Shown: one piece after another, positions 27,501 through 34,449 of the stretch
Layout: every line of letters starts with the position of its first letter
Position numbering within the stretch: position 1 is the stretch's first letter
Assembly (NCBI GenBank): GCA_032622095.1
Contig: CP136064.1
Location: 215,152,205 to 215,216,204 of the forward strand
Length of the DNA: 64,000 nt
From: Siphonodentalium dalli
Lineage: Eukaryota; Mollusca; Scaphopoda; Gadilida; Siphonodentaliidae
Direction of reading: 5' to 3'
Notes under the pieces: model-generated
Told to the model about the DNA's origin: nothing
The model's database searches: none
Seen by the model: the letters and a program-made list of their open reading frames with translations, nothing else
Program-made: the position numbers and the translations under genes

Positions 27501-29022
27501 TGGCTTCTCAGACATTAATAAGTATCTATTTCAACCTAATTGTATTAAGATTTTATACTGTAATCTTTCATTTCTAGTCCATTTCAGAGCAATATACAAC
27601 TTATTACAAGGTCACATCCAGAAAATTGTTTCATACAGTACCATTTACAGAATTGGATATCAAACTCATCATCCCAAAACACTTTTTGACTTTATTCTTG
27701 TGCATAATTCTAATATATTATTAAGTCAATTATTTAATAAATATAATTTTAGTATCTAATTCTTGTTGTTGAATGTGTTCGAAATTATGTGAACTTAAGT
27801 GCTAACTTATGTATATTGTGACAAAGTCACAAACTGATGAAAATATAAATAAATGAATTGATTAAAAATTAAATCTAATCAACTTATCAAGAATGAAGTT
27901 GATGATGAAATCATGTATTTAATAATATATATGGATTTTGGGATGATGGTTATTAACCAAACACTAATTTGCTAAATAACCCCATTATTGAACACAGTGA
28001 ACAAAATTGATGTTGATTGAAAACAATTCTGTCAGTTTCGCCAGCGGCAATGTTTGTAAAGAAGGATGTTATGGGCGCAGTTTGACTGTCTTCCTCCTTT
28101 CGTTTGCGTTTGGAAGAGTATGTACTGCTCGTTTTATTGTGAGACTTGCCACTTGTTCGAGGCCTCCCTCGCGAACTCATGATTATTTTCAATATTTTGA
28201 TTCTAAAATCATCGCTAACCAAGCTGAAACATTCGTATCTTTCCCAGACAGAAGAGTGTGATAATTTCAAAGGGGGGTAATTCACTATTAAATTAGAACT
28301 CGCATTCCGCGTTTTACAATGTTCCGATTTTGATTTCCATTTCCGTTTCCGATCGAAAAAAAAAATGTGTTTAGTCTGTCAAAAACATCGATAAAACAAT
28401 AAAACAAACTCTTATTTTGGGGACTTTGTCGTAATTTGGGGACACCGGTAACCGGCTTGAATTTGGGGGAATGATAAGGCCTGATACCGGATAAGTTGAT
28501 AATACAATGTTTTGGAGCTTCCTCTTTCAAATGGTATATAATATGGCATATATTTTATATATGTGATCTGGGGGTTCAAAAATTAAGTGGGCCTTTAAAT
28601 TTCCTGAACATCCCATAAAAATGAATAATAGACCATTCTGATTATACTTTTAGCTGGGTGGGAGAATCAATTTAGTAAGGAAAGGGCTAAAGTGTTTTAT
28701 ATACCTCAGTAACTATTGACGACTCTCTTTCATATCCTGTTGTGTACTTCCATTCACCGTGATTTAAACACTCCACAGTTACGTTTTTTCCATCCGCCTG
28801 AGTGATACCAGCACTGCACGAACTCTGTGATATTATCGTCCCATTGCCATACCTGTTTTCGCTGGGCTCACACTTATGAGGAAATTTCCTTCCAAAGAAC
28901 ACCATGATAACATGGTTGAAAACAATCGGGAAGTAGTTGAGCCCTAGCAGCAGGAAGATAAGCAGTTGATAACGTCCAGGTGATCCCAGCCTCGCCAGCA
29001 AGTTATCTATGTGCAGTTTCAT
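6503..29022 (-). CDS. SLC22-family (organic cation/anion/carnitine type) transporter, 5' six coding exons, 3' end outside window
   Basis: Six minus-strand exons join in phase into a 405-residue N-terminal part of a major facilitator superfamily transporter: 28705-29022, 16804-17034, 14985-15184, 12856-13095, 8728-8862 and 6503-6594. Seen: TM1 at about 18-43; a long Cys-containing extracellular loop (Cys 51, 69, 85) with N-glycosylation sequons at N60 and N80; the family hallmark SSIVTE/WDLVCD at 101-112; the loop 2-3 signature GYIADKFGRK at 136-145; PESLRWL at 253-259 after TM6; a charged loop 6-7; and a second FGRRK before TM9. Family members are about 530-560 residues, so roughly 150 residues (TM10-12) are missing off the low-coordinate side. 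Such proteins move organic cations, anions or zwitterions across the plasma membrane; the substrate cannot be read from this sequence. The introns hold most of the repeats in the first 29 kb. The family call is firm; the subfamily is not assigned. Confidence 0.93.
6568..6720 (-). repeat. About 51-bp tandem repeat across the exon 6 splice acceptor, almost three copies
   Basis: On the plus strand gtgaacatcggcttacgacg, then tccaaatct, recurs from 6619 and from 6669. Each copy contains the reverse complement of AG|ATTTGGAC. The copy nearest exon 6 is the authentic splice site. Confidence 0.88.
6721..6964. other. Intronic spacer, nothing recognised
   Basis: AT-rich; no features seen. Confidence 0.4.
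6965..7240 (-). repeat. Family J repeat (gtcaccc...ctagtatata type)
   Basis: It contains gttagcaatggccgagaaaa, ccttgatcttcaaaatggtc and ccggtcaaagtcgggtcacc, then ctgctagtatatata. The reverse complement, with gtgacccgacttcgtccggg, occurs at 18970-19270. Confidence 0.7.
7241..7454. other. Spacer starting with a gtctgtccgtccg head
   Basis: tatataaaagagtaggctct followed by gtctgtccgtccg resembles the inverted start of a GACG-tailed element. The remainder is AT-rich. Confidence 0.4.
7455..8545 (+). repeat. Array G: about 175-bp modules, five copies, GACG tail
   Basis: Modules contain aacatttccagatgaacaaa, gatgaataactctagaatgg, aacgatggaaccctctatt and cattgagatcccagcacaac. The tail is acatcggacggacggactca, then a C6-T4/A8-G5 hairpin at 8515-8537. 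Diverged relatives lie at 53755-54010, 55040-55160 and 60320-60545. Confidence 0.9.
8728..8862 (-). CDS. SLC22 coding exon 5: TM7 and TM8
   Basis: This 135-bp exon begins by completing Trp330, then FSVSVGYYGLTF (TM7 end), a short loop and MYLNFFIGGAVEVAAYIIVI (TM8). The donor chosen is gtaaga at 8727. The alternative GTGgtaaaa 9 bases earlier would break the frame into exon 6. A diverged tandem copy of its acceptor end lies upstream at 8882-8926. Confidence 0.9.
8826..8926 (-). repeat. Tandem duplication across the exon 5 splice acceptor
   Basis: aaatgtcaatccatagtagc through gatacactgaacctgtaaga (8826-8871) is followed by a copy of about 80% identity at 8882-8926. The copy keeps AG|GTTCAGTGTATC but has an in-frame stop soon after. 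Confidence 0.75.
8958..9401. mobile_element. hAT-like MITE family B, old compound copy
   Basis: It starts caagcctggatatagtgtgt and ends in gacacgcaatttccaggatt. Inside are two inverted blocks of cagagggtgaatt and tcaccctctggggacc, plus an atcaccaact-type middle. Confidence 0.75.
9402..9776. other. Spacer upstream of the SAP promoter
   Basis: AT-rich; no feature recognised. Confidence 0.4.
9777..9938 (+). promoter_or_regulatory. CpG-rich promoter and 5' UTR of the SAP exon
   Basis: This stretch holds ccaatggg and, as its complement, gattggt (two CCAAT-type boxes), the motif AATGGGAGGAACCGCGC at 9777-9793, gcgaggcctcgccagggcggc, and tttgtttacc at 9861. There is no TATA box. It is markedly more CpG-rich than its surroundings, and the ATG follows 162 bases after the motif start. 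Confidence 0.5.
9939..10042 (+). CDS. First coding exon of a SAP-motif protein
   Basis: ATG at 9939 opens 34 codons reading MSSNDYNKYTIKKLKIELAK and then RGAVLTGRKNYLID, ending AG|gtaagt. The pattern (hydrophobic-x-x-LK-x-EL-x-x-RG-x-x-x-x-GRK-x-x-L-I-x-R) is a SAP helix-extension-helix DNA-binding motif, which needs one more residue from the next exon. I did not find the next exon in the window. It lies opposite in strand to the SLC22 gene, within SLC22 intron 4-5. SAP motifs at the very N-terminus occur in multicopy invertebrate proteins with recombinase- or transposon-like cores; that link is an inference here. Confidence 0.6.
10043..11564. other. Spacer between the SAP and THAP exons
   Basis: AT-rich, with no coding signal recognised. 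It contains a perfect 28-bp palindrome at about 11011-11038 (AATACTTAATCC and its complement), nested in a wider inverted repeat, 10978-11075 (gatccccag... and ...ctggggacc). Confidence 0.5.
11565..11808 (-). pseudogene. THAP-type zinc-finger first exon, single frameshift
   Basis: On the minus strand, ATG at 11796 (or 11808) opens MPKNCCGPLCENVIVGHLFP then KDQKLGENW. This matches the THAP domain start: MP, C-x4-C, FPKD, then the invariant Trp. The second metal pair appears as SVVCRDHFLP (C-x2-H-F), but in a different frame. One extra base at the G5 run (11654-11658 on the plus strand) would join the two. THAP domains bind DNA in transcription factors and P-type transposases. It is either a decayed copy or a homopolymer error. 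The Trp-to-Cys spacing is longer than usual. Confidence 0.55.
11880..11963 (-). promoter_or_regulatory. Promoter-like segment of the THAP exon
   Basis: Read on the minus strand it contains the same AATGGGAGGAACCGCGC (11963-11947), a GTTATAG and a tttgtttac (11888-11880), in the same order as upstream of the SAP exon. The motif lies 167 bases before the MPK start codon, against 162 bases on the SAP side. Confidence 0.45.
12013..12346. mobile_element. MITE with nested hairpins (family C)
   Basis: The outer inverted repeat is ttaaccctttacccaaca and its complement. Inside are two head-to-head hairpins built from gccaatgcattctcttatat, then atgcgagtcgacc. The internal copies are nearly perfect. 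The same hairpin recurs at 13.2-13.6, 21.4, 34.0, 34.3, 40.7, 59.5 and 61.0 kb. Confidence 0.85.
12347..12855. other. Intronic spacer, nothing recognised
   Basis: AT-rich; no repeat or coding signal seen apart from the donor of SLC22 exon 4 at its end. Confidence 0.4.
12856..13095 (-). CDS. SLC22 coding exon 4: post-TM6 signature and large intracellular loop
   Basis: This 240-bp exon encodes LIPESLRWLLTVGKTDRAEE and then a Lys/Glu-rich cytoplasmic loop ending KRSLILFYSW at the start of TM7. PESxRWL after TM6 is a classic SLC22 signature (usually ESPRWL; Pro is replaced by Leu here). The split codons with exon 3 (TT/C, Phe) and exon 5 (TG/G, Trp) restore the frame. The donor is gtatgt. Confidence 0.93.
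13143..13599. mobile_element. Large palindromic MITE with family C hairpins, TSD ATAT
   Basis: The arms start GTGACCTGCCATATCAAATC and end with the complement (ggcgggtcac). Each then continues through cgtaagtcgggattttttta and a family C hairpin. ATAT flanks both sides (13139-13142, 13600-13603). It lies 48 bases upstream of SLC22 exon 4. Confidence 0.8.
13617..14064. mobile_element. hAT-like MITE family B
   Basis: It begins caagtctgcaaatagtgtgt and ends gacaccctatctgcaggctt. The interior has two inverted cagagggtgaattt/ttcaccctctgg pairs. Confidence 0.8.
14065..14984. other. Intronic spacer, nothing recognised
   Basis: No coding signal, RNA gene or window repeat was identified. A run of eight T lies near 14573-14580. 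Confidence 0.4.
14985..15184 (-). CDS. SLC22 coding exon 3: TM4 end, TM5, TM6
   Basis: This 200-bp exon (phase 0 in, phase 2 out) encodes residues 184-249 plus two bases. It reads GLQTATYILVMEYFQPHHRG, the usual E-x(5)-HR stretch after TM4, then TM5 and TM6. The acceptor is ttgacag and the donor gtaagt. A diverged copy of its first 24 bases and its acceptor sits just upstream at 15208-15253 (see findings). Confidence 0.92.
15161..15253 (-). repeat. Tandem duplication across the exon 3 splice acceptor
   Basis: gatgtacgtcgcggtctgca, then atccctgtca, at 15161-15190 is repeated in diverged form at 15208-15237 (catgtatgtatcggcctgaa, then atccctgtaa). The copy keeps ttttacag|GGATTTCAG, with 46 bases between the two acceptor sites. 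Confidence 0.75.
15254..15747. other. Intronic spacer with a C13 run
   Basis: A run of 13 C lies at about 15404-15416; otherwise AT-rich with nothing recognised. Confidence 0.4.
15748..15929. mobile_element. hAT-like MITE family B, short copy
   Basis: It starts caagcctgcagatattgtgc and ends cactatttgcaggcttg. The flanks atagcata and ataacatc match at 6 of 8 positions. Confidence 0.75.
15930..16803. other. Intronic spacer, nothing recognised
   Basis: An 87-codon frame beginning at 15903 has no recognisable content and starts inside the preceding MITE. Nothing else was seen. Confidence 0.4.
16804..17034 (-). CDS. SLC22 coding exon 2: TM2, MFS loop 2-3 signature, TM3, start of TM4
   Basis: This 231-bp phase 0/0 exon encodes residues 107-183. 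It begins WDLVCDDADLGS, continues through TM2, then GYIADKFGRKPT (the MFS G-x4-D-x-x-GR-K signature between TM2 and TM3), TM3 and RFILGIFMQ. The acceptor is tttcag at 17037-17035 and the donor is gtaagt at 16803. The intron separating it from exon 1 is 11.7 kb. Confidence 0.93.
17035..17650. other. Intronic spacer with short tandem repeats
   Basis: At about 17371-17470, atttggagatatcacttaat and attgaagatatct recur in tandem about every 57 bases. The remainder is unremarkable. Confidence 0.5.
17737..18614. mobile_element. Insertion with CAGGG termini and 5-bp target duplication CAATA
   Basis: The ends CAGGGTTCC and GGAACCCTG are flanked by CAATA at 17732-17736 and 18615-18619. Subterminal sequence is rich in tcaaggccttg-type motifs in both orientations. 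No transposase was seen, so it is non-autonomous. CAGGG ends suggest a hAT-related group with a short target duplication. Confidence 0.8.
18722..18815 (+). pseudogene. tRNA-like unit (long-variable-arm Ser/Leu type), probably SINE-like or pseudo-tRNA
   Basis: It has an A-box-like TGGCCGTGTGG, a B box GGTTCGAATCC, and termini GGTTG...CCCAATCC that can pair partly. The anticodon arm (GGACTTTGAGTCG) folds poorly into a 7-base loop, so a working tRNA is unlikely. An inverted copy is split between 17676-17736 and 18620-18657. Confidence 0.5.
18851..19995 (+). repeat. Family J repeats with spacer
   Basis: 18970-19270 carries gtgacccgacttcgtccggg, then aaggtcaaggtcaggtgggg and caaatttcgtcaaaatccg. 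19740-19995 carries a related unit ending in (ca)n, cacagacagatcttccaaaa and tatataata. Between them (19271-19740) nothing was recognised; a 74-codon frame at 19383 matches no family I know. Confidence 0.6.
19996..20764. other. Spacer, nothing recognised
   Basis: AT-rich. A family C fragment (ccctgggccaatgcattctc) lies at about 20668-20690. Confidence 0.4.
20765..21352 (+). mobile_element. 3' end of a non-LTR retrotransposon (LINE), RT C-terminus and ATT-repeat tail
   Basis: At 20798 the frame reads MFKELNWLPIQARIDYKIAV. After frame breaks, GCRSFECYGPNLWNSL and LKSFKTEFKTYLFKIHY follow. These are the hallmark C-terminal motifs (LxWLPIxxRIDYKI, LWNSLP, FKxxLKTYLF) of Jockey/CR1/L2-type reverse transcriptases. 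It ends in an (ATT)n tract at about 21328-21352, as in L2-like LINEs. It is degenerate, with stop codons and frameshifts. Confidence 0.8.
21392..21655. mobile_element. TTAA-type MITE with family C hairpins
   Basis: Termini ttaacccttccatgactgga and its relative catgaaagggttaa enclose two diverged hairpins (tctcttctatatgtgagtct, tcgcatatataagagaatac). Confidence 0.75.
21858..22191 (+). repeat. About 335-bp dispersed repeat, copy 1
   Basis: From gtgttatgctgtgtgcttta to gctaaacattcctggtct it is about 95% identical to 25320-25652. There are no coding motifs. Confidence 0.85.
22310..22575 (+). repeat. Dispersed repeat shared with 41748-41945
   Basis: attaaagacatattaggcac and gctcaattgtaaatatttac bracket about 200 bases also found, diverged, at 41748-41945. 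Confidence 0.65.
22576..23009. other. AT-rich spacer
   Basis: Nothing recognised. Confidence 0.4.
23010..23204. mobile_element. Mariner-like hairpin MITE (family D), complete and young
   Basis: Nearly perfect inverted arms of about 90 bases from CAGTAATGCCCTAAGTAATC, with TA at 23008-23009 and 23205-23206. Half copies lie at 3178, 24807 and 61126. Confidence 0.88.
23205..24099. other. Spacer, nothing recognised
   Basis: No coding signal or repeat identified. Confidence 0.4.
24100..24660 (+). repeat. Family F tandem modules with GACG tail
   Basis: Three modules (agggccatatctc, aggaccataactcc, agggccataactctg) are followed by acggacggacacacgacgag, then tggtcaatccgg, and the same terminal hairpin as at 1.3 kb. 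Confidence 0.88.
24807..24915 (-). mobile_element. Family D half copy
   Basis: gagctttccaatgaatggca through ttatttagggcattattg; the other arm is missing. Confidence 0.7.
25320..25652 (+). repeat. About 335-bp dispersed repeat, copy 2
   Basis: It matches 21858-22191 in the same orientation, with a small insertion (agagtacatg region) near 25376. Confidence 0.85.
25653..26245. other. Spacer, nothing recognised
   Basis: No coding signal or repeat identified. Confidence 0.4.
26246..26474. mobile_element. hAT-like MITE family B, nearly intact
   Basis: CAAGCCTTGAAATAGCGTGT at the left and the complement at the right. The flanks caagcgaa and ctagcgaa match at 7 of 8 positions, consistent with an 8-bp target duplication. 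Confidence 0.85.
26475..27030. other. Spacer, nothing recognised
   Basis: No features recognised. Confidence 0.4.
27031..28598. mobile_element. Long TTAA-flanked element (family A termini), 1.56 kb, with a basic reading frame
   Basis: The TIRs AAGGCCCACTTAATTTT (left) and their complement (right) lie inside TTAA at 27031-27034 and 28595-28598. It is three times longer than the complete 54.3 kb copy. The extra interior holds a minus-strand frame (28186-27953) with a Lys/Arg/Ser-rich start (MSSRGRPRTSGKSHNK, then SSKRKRKEED) and PITSFFTN. Basic starts followed by an I-x-S-F-F motif are common in transposase-like proteins; no catalytic domain is visible. Confidence 0.7.
27953..28186 (-). CDS. 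Unidentified basic reading frame inside the TTAA element
   Basis: ATG at 28186 begins MSSRGRPRTSGKSHNKTSST, a nuclear-localisation-like KRKRKEE follows, then QTAPITSFFTNIAAGETDR. Its 77-codon frame ends by stop. A mildly CpG-bearing upstream stretch (cggaaacggaaatgg) precedes it. It could be the first exon of a transposon protein or chance. PITSFF resembles a PCNA-interacting box but lacks the Gln at the right spacing. Confidence 0.3.
   Translation of the reverse strand: MIMSSRGRPRTSGKSHNKTSSTYSSKRKRKEEDSQTAPITSFFTNIAAGETDRIVFNQHQFCSLCSIMGLFSKLVFG
28705..29022 (-). CDS. SLC22 coding exon 1: start codon, TM1, glycosylated extracellular loop
   Basis: ATG at 29022 opens MKLHIDNLLARLGSPGRYQ, matching the family start (a short helix, then GRYQ, then TM1). 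The exon is 318 bp, ends after residue 106 (SSIVTE) and has donor gtatat in phase 0. The frame stays open upstream of the ATG, but a strong acceptor (tttctgttacag) ends at 29051. Bases 29023-29050 are therefore 5' UTR and a noncoding exon must lie further upstream. The next exon begins WDLVCD, the conserved continuation. Confidence 0.9.
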
Positions 29023-29050
29023 GTTTAGCTGCTTGTTCTGCCCAGAAGAT
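29023..29050 (-). other. 5' UTR part of SLC22 exon 1 with splice acceptor
   Basis: A pyrimidine-rich tract followed by cag at 29053-29051 makes a good 3' splice site 28 bases before the ATG. This implies at least one upstream noncoding exon on the minus strand. Confidence 0.6.
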
Positions 29051-29259
29051 CTGTAACAGAAAAGGATAAATTCCGAAATAATTTCCAAAATGAAATAGAG
29101 GAAGAATGTGTGTGGGTCTTGACTATAAACTTTAGTTTCTTTTGATATCTGGCTACAATCCATCCTTCAATATAGTGCAGTCTACAGTAAATTAGGCCAT
29201 AATAAAAATATGCTTCGTTTCCCCTCACCCTGCCTACCCTTAAAAAACAAGCCTGAGTT

Positions 29260-29440
29260 TCAATAGTGTGCAAAATGAGGTCCCCAGAAGGTGAATTTAG
29301 TGACGCTATCCCACATATGGGAGACATAGACTCAGACTGAAGTTCCCAAATTGTGAATATTGTGATGTACACCCATTGGGAACCTCGATTATGCAATGTG
29401 TCATCTGCTAATTTGGGGATATAAAGAAACTAAACTAAAT
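29260..29440. repeat. Family B MITE fragment
   Basis: It contains caagcctgagtttcaatagt, gtccccagaaggtgaattta and tgtgatgtacacccattggg. The right end is missing. Confidence 0.7.
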
Positions 29441-30594
29441 AAGAAATATAATCAGGGATGTAATGACAGGGGGGTTTTATTTAAATTTGTCCTGCAAGGT
29501 AGCAATGTAATGTCAATATTACAAGTCATTACACAGTAATTTGAGTAAATAAATTCATGTAATGCTCATTACCTGAACACAAAAATGAAATTGAAAGCAA
29601 AGCATTTCCTTCAAGTTCAAACTGGTAATGTTTTACCAACCACAGATTGATGGTCACTAGTCTATTAGTAATGTCAAACCTCCATATCGTTTTCAGGACT
29701 GCTTTAACAATATAACAATCATTCAGCATGCATACTTGTTACCATTGTGTGAGTTTTAACTTGTGACTCCTTGGAATTTGAATACATGTATTTAAACTCA
29801 ACATGGCACAGGATCTTTAATGCTGCGCAAGCGTAGCTGCTGTCATTAAAGGGTTAAAAAACATTGGGACATGGCATCATGTTGGCTCTGTGGATAAAAA
29901 CACAGTTGAGAATTTGGCCCAGTTCTTTGTCTCAGTATCATCCTAGGTGTCTTGTTACCTGTTACCTGGAAAAATGATTACTTGAGTTTCTTCAGGTATG
30001 TGCACTTTTGTGACCAATGGCTAAATAACCCTATCCAGTGGCCTATTACAGAATTAAAATAAAAAAATTGTCTATACATACCTACATACTCACTCTTAAA
30101 ACATGAGGTAGGGTCAGGAGAAACGAAGATATTTTTAATTGTGACCTTAGTACCATATACACATTACACAAAAGTCCAGTGAATTTATGGTTTTACCCAG
30201 AACTAATGACAACATATTTTTTGGCAGGAATAAGTACATAAGCCCTCAATAAACAAACTAAAAATCAACAAAGGGAAAATGGTGAATATAGTGAAATAAA
30301 TTCGTGAAAATTTTGTCAAATTATCAATTTATGGATTTTCAGAGATGAATATAAAAAAATTAAAATTCACATATCCTTCAAATTTCAAGTTTATTTTCCT
30401 GATTCCAGAACAGAAAACCATTCCGAGATTCATCAAGAACTTTTCGAGTGGTGTGCCTTCAACAACTTGAATTTACCTGATTTCGGAGCCTCAATTTCTC
30501 AGAATGAGCCAATTTCCGTATTTTATGGTCAATTATTTGAAAAAATGAAGGGTGTTTTCACTGTTATAGTAATTTCCGAACCAGACTATACACA
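29441..30594. other. Upstream intronic/intergenic spacer
   Basis: A family C fragment lies at 29812-29856 (gcagcattaaag-type). 30470-30565 is a diverged inverted match to 37755-37850 (gcctcaatttctcagaatga). Otherwise nothing recognised. Confidence 0.45.
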
Positions 30595-31975
30595 AATGAA
30601 AGTGTCAATGACACTGTAGCTCAACTTAGGTAGGGGAATAATTTAATGGTTGACAGTAAATGGAGGAATAGGAAAGGTGCTAATTGAAATGTCTAAGTAA
30701 GACTAGATGTACATGTCAATATCAACATTCATGACAGGTTTCATAATGATCGGATCAGGGATGTGGTGATTATGGTGTGCCAAAGGATTTATTGATGCAA
30801 AGAGTAAATTATAAAATGGCCACCGGCAGCCATGTTTTTTTTCCGAATTACCCCAAAATGACCTGTTCCCATCTACAGCCTTTACAAATCTCATAATGAT
30901 CTGATCAAAGGTACGACATGTAGCCTGTGCCAATGGATTTAGTCATGCAAAGAGTAAAATCCAAGATGGCTGCTGGTGGCCATGTTTTTCGGCTGAACGA
31001 CCCCAAAATGACTTGTTTCCCATATACATGTCATTGTTAACATCCATGACAAATTTCATGAAGTTCCGACCAAAGCTATGACCTGTAGCACGCACCAAAA
31101 GATTTAATCATGCAAAGAGTAAAATCCAAGATGGCTGATGGCGGCCATGTTTTTTGGCTGAACGACCCCAAAATCACTCGTTCCCATCTACATGTTAATA
31201 TTAACATCCATGATAAATATCATGATGATCATACGAACAGCACGACCTGTAGTCCGTGCCAATGGATTGAATTTTGAAATCCAAGATGGCCTCCAGCGGC
31301 CATGTTTTTTGGCCAGATGACCCCAAAATGACTCGTTCCCATCTACATGTCAATGTCAACATTCATGACAAATTTCATAAAGATCAGGTCAAAGGTATGA
31401 CCTGTATCCCGCGCCAAAGGATTTAGTCATGCAAAGAGTAAAATCCAAGATGCTGCTTGCAGCCATGTTTTTTAGACGAATGACCCCAAAATCACACGTT
31501 CCCATCTACATGTCATTGTTAACATCCATGACAAATTTCATGAAGTTCCGACCAAAACTACGACCTGTATCCCGCACCAAAGGATTTAGTCATGCAAAGA
31601 GTAAAATCCAAGATGGCTGCTGACGGCCATTTTTTTTGGCCGAACGACCCCAAAATGACTCGTTCCCATCTACATGTCAATATTAACATCCAGGACAAAT
31701 TTCATGATGATCAGACCAACAGTACGACCTGTGGCCCGCGCCAATGGATTGAATTTTGAAATCCAAGATGGCCACCAGCGGCCATGTTTTTTGGCCGAAT
31801 GACCCCAAAATGACTCGTTCCCATCTACATGCCAATGTCAACATTCATGACAAATTTCATAAAGATCAGACCAAAGGTACGACCTGTAGCCCGCGCCAAA
31901 GGAAATTTTTGACGGACACACGCACACACAGACGACGGACGCCAAACCATACAAAGTAAGTTGAGCTAAAAATGA
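30595..31975 (+). repeat. Array E: about 155-bp modules, second locus, GACG tail
   Basis: The lead is aaagtgtcaatgacactgta and about 8 modules follow, alternating between gtcatgcaaagagtaaaatc starts and ggattgaattttgaaatcca starts. The end is gacggacacacgcacacaca, then gacgacggacg. Confidence 0.92.
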
Positions 31976-32859
31976 TTAATTTATGCATCTATGATAAAGA
32001 AGAAACAAATATTCTCAACAAATTGTGTGTTCAATTGTACGGACTTGCATCTGACACAGAACTCACGTGATGAAATGACATATTTGAGGTCATATAACTC
32101 AATAAATTTATATCCATATGCCTTACTTTTCTCATAACTTTTAAGTATACTAGTGCATACAAATTATTAAGGGCTTTCCAAATATATTGGTGAAGAAAAT
32201 TAATTATGACCTATGTATCCTTTAAAGTCTAGACTCTTTTCCGAAAATACTATTGTGAGGCATTTTTGTCAATTTTTAAAGGTTTTTGTGCATAATTAGA
32301 AAAAAAAGAACGAAAAGTTTATTGTGTAAAATTATTTGATCTTTCCTCTTAAGACATTTTCGTGTTGAGAAAATAGCATTTTCAATCGTTATATCAATAT
32401 TGTCACTGGATTTCACTCATCTTTTGGGAAACTTACTCCAAATTTGATCAGCGGAAAAATAGGGGAAAGCATATCAACAACAAGACAGTCAATGACTGTG
32501 GGTCGCTCACCAGACTGCAAAGACTGATAAGACTGGGACTCTGGAGACCACAACAGTCAGAACTTTTCATAATCACTTTAAAAGAAGTAGATCTAAACAG
32601 TCCCCTCCCGACTGGGCTCCAGACTCCCAAGTCTTAGGTTGGAATTACACAATTGATATCTCAAACTTTCCCAATTGTTGGAAATTTCCAATCTCACAAG
32701 CGCCTTTTTATAAAATAGACCTGATGGTCCTTGTGAAGGAAGCATATTAAGAAGGAAACTGTCCTATTTTTCCAGGTTACCCCATTAAAAATATCTGTAT
32801 CGCAGTCAAACAAGAACATTCCATGCTAAATAAGCCAACTAGTTCTTGGCTCTGTCATA
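31976..32859. repeat. Spacer with old inverted repeat
   Basis: 31990-32350 (catctgacacagaactcacg, tctcataactttt) pairs in diverged inverted form with 37490-37730. The rest holds nothing recognised. Confidence 0.5.
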
Positions 32860-33440
32860 CATATTTTAAGAATTACTATGTTGTGAAATAGTTATGTCTC
32901 TGGCAATGCCCTTATTCGACTTTGTGATGCCATTTTCACAAATCTGTCACCCAAGGTAATTTCCTACTAAATATAAGCAAAATAGGCCATTTCATTCTTG
33001 CATAGAAGACGTATGATGAATTACTATGGAGAGAAAGAGTAATGTAGCTGGCCTTGCACCTACTTGACCTGGTGACCCTGATTAAACAAATCTGAATCAC
33101 ACATCACCAAAGGAGCCTCAATATTAAATGTGAACTAAATAGAGCTGGTGGTTCTTTCAAAGAACACTTTTCAAGTTTGCCAAATATGTTCTGGTGAAGT
33201 GGTGGGTGTGGGAGAGTTAACCACTTGCAATTTTTAATATTTTGTGGAGTTATGTCCCTGCCCACATTTGACCCAGTGACCTCATTTGAACAAATCTGAA
33301 TGTGAGTCACCAAGGCAATATCCACACCAACTATGAACCCATTCGGTCTTATGGTTCCAGAGGAGAAGTTTAAAGAATTGTTGACGGACGGACGAGGAGT
33401 GATGACTATAGCTCCACCAGACTTTGTCTCATGTGAGCCA
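32860..33440 (+). repeat. Family I modules with GACG tail
   Basis: agaattactatgttgtgaaa, gttatgtctctggcaatgcc and tgacctcatttgaacaaatc, then acggacggacgaggagtgat, gactatagctccacc and gtctcatgtgagc. Relatives are at 35870-36345 and 36855-36950. Confidence 0.8.
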
Positions 33441-33464
33441 AAAACTATTGAAATTATAGAATAG

Positions 33465-33765
33465 AATGACCCCCCCCCCCCACTTTGGATACCAAAATGC
33501 AACAGAATTCAAACTTTTTTAATGGAAGGGGAAGAACTCCATCTTTAATATATAGAGTTATTCCCCCTTCATTGAAATTTAGCTTTTTAGTGCAATCTAG
33601 ATGACAAAACTCTTTGGCAACTCAATAAAAACAACATGTCCACAGTTTATTATACTGGATAAGTTGATAATACAATGTTTTGGAGCTTGCTCTTTCAAAT
33701 GGTATATAATATGCCATATATTTTATATAATGTAATCTGGGGGTTAAAAAATTAAGTAGTTTACT
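33465..33765. mobile_element. Family A (TTAA) MITE fragment
   Basis: It starts near a C11 run at about 33470-33481 and ends gggttaaaaaattaagtag, a decayed terminus. The interior ggagcttgctctttcaaatg matches the other copies. Confidence 0.65.
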
Positions 33766-34330
33766 ATTTTATATTCATTTTAGTCTACATAATTAATTTT
33801 GAGAAAACAAATTACATCTCATTGAACAAATCTGCTAATTCCACCCCCTCAACCCATGGAGACATCCCTGCAAGAATAGGACATCTGTGATTTATTGGAT
33901 GCTTGTCTACATTTGCCTAACAATATTTCCTTAACCTTGAAAACCAGTGCATTCTCTTAGGTGAGGCTACCTATGGGACACTCACATATATAAGACAATG
34001 CACTGGCATGATACTAGTACTTTGTTATAAAATAATAAATATTGGACAAATATTAAAACTAGGAGCTCATTTCTCTTGATCAATGGTCTATTATTTTATA
34101 TTCATTTTATTTTAGTATATGTAATTGGTTTTGGAAAAACAATTACATCTCAATGAACAAATCTGAGAAATTTGCCCCCTCCCCAAACATATGTGGGGAC
34201 ATCCCTGCGAGAATAGGACATGTGTGATTTATTTGGATGTCTGACTATATTGGCCTAACAATATTTCCTTGATCTTGAACCCCAGTGTATTCTCTTATAT
34301 ATAGGAGAATACACTGGTGCAGGGTCTTTA
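33766..34330 (+). repeat. About 220-bp direct repeat pair ending in family C hairpins
   Basis: tattttatattcattttagt through cttgaaaaccagtgcattctc (33766-33958) recurs at 34091-34291, each followed by a family C fragment. Confidence 0.75.
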
Positions 34331-34449
34331 TTGCTGTACCAGCATAGCTCTGGTAATGAAATGGTTAATACTAATACTATTATAAAATGTGTACACTGTC
34401 AAACAGTTAGAGTTGTATTTGAGATTGCTGTAAACACATAGGATTAAAT

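Noticed and set aside
27469-27759. 96-codon plus-strand frame inside the TTAA element
   Set aside because: AT-driven composition (Ile/Asn/Phe/Tyr-rich) with no recognised motif or splice context. Chance is likely.
28010-28060. PCNA-interacting (PIP) box in PITSFF
   Set aside because: The required Gln three residues before the aliphatic residue is absent; Thr occupies that position.
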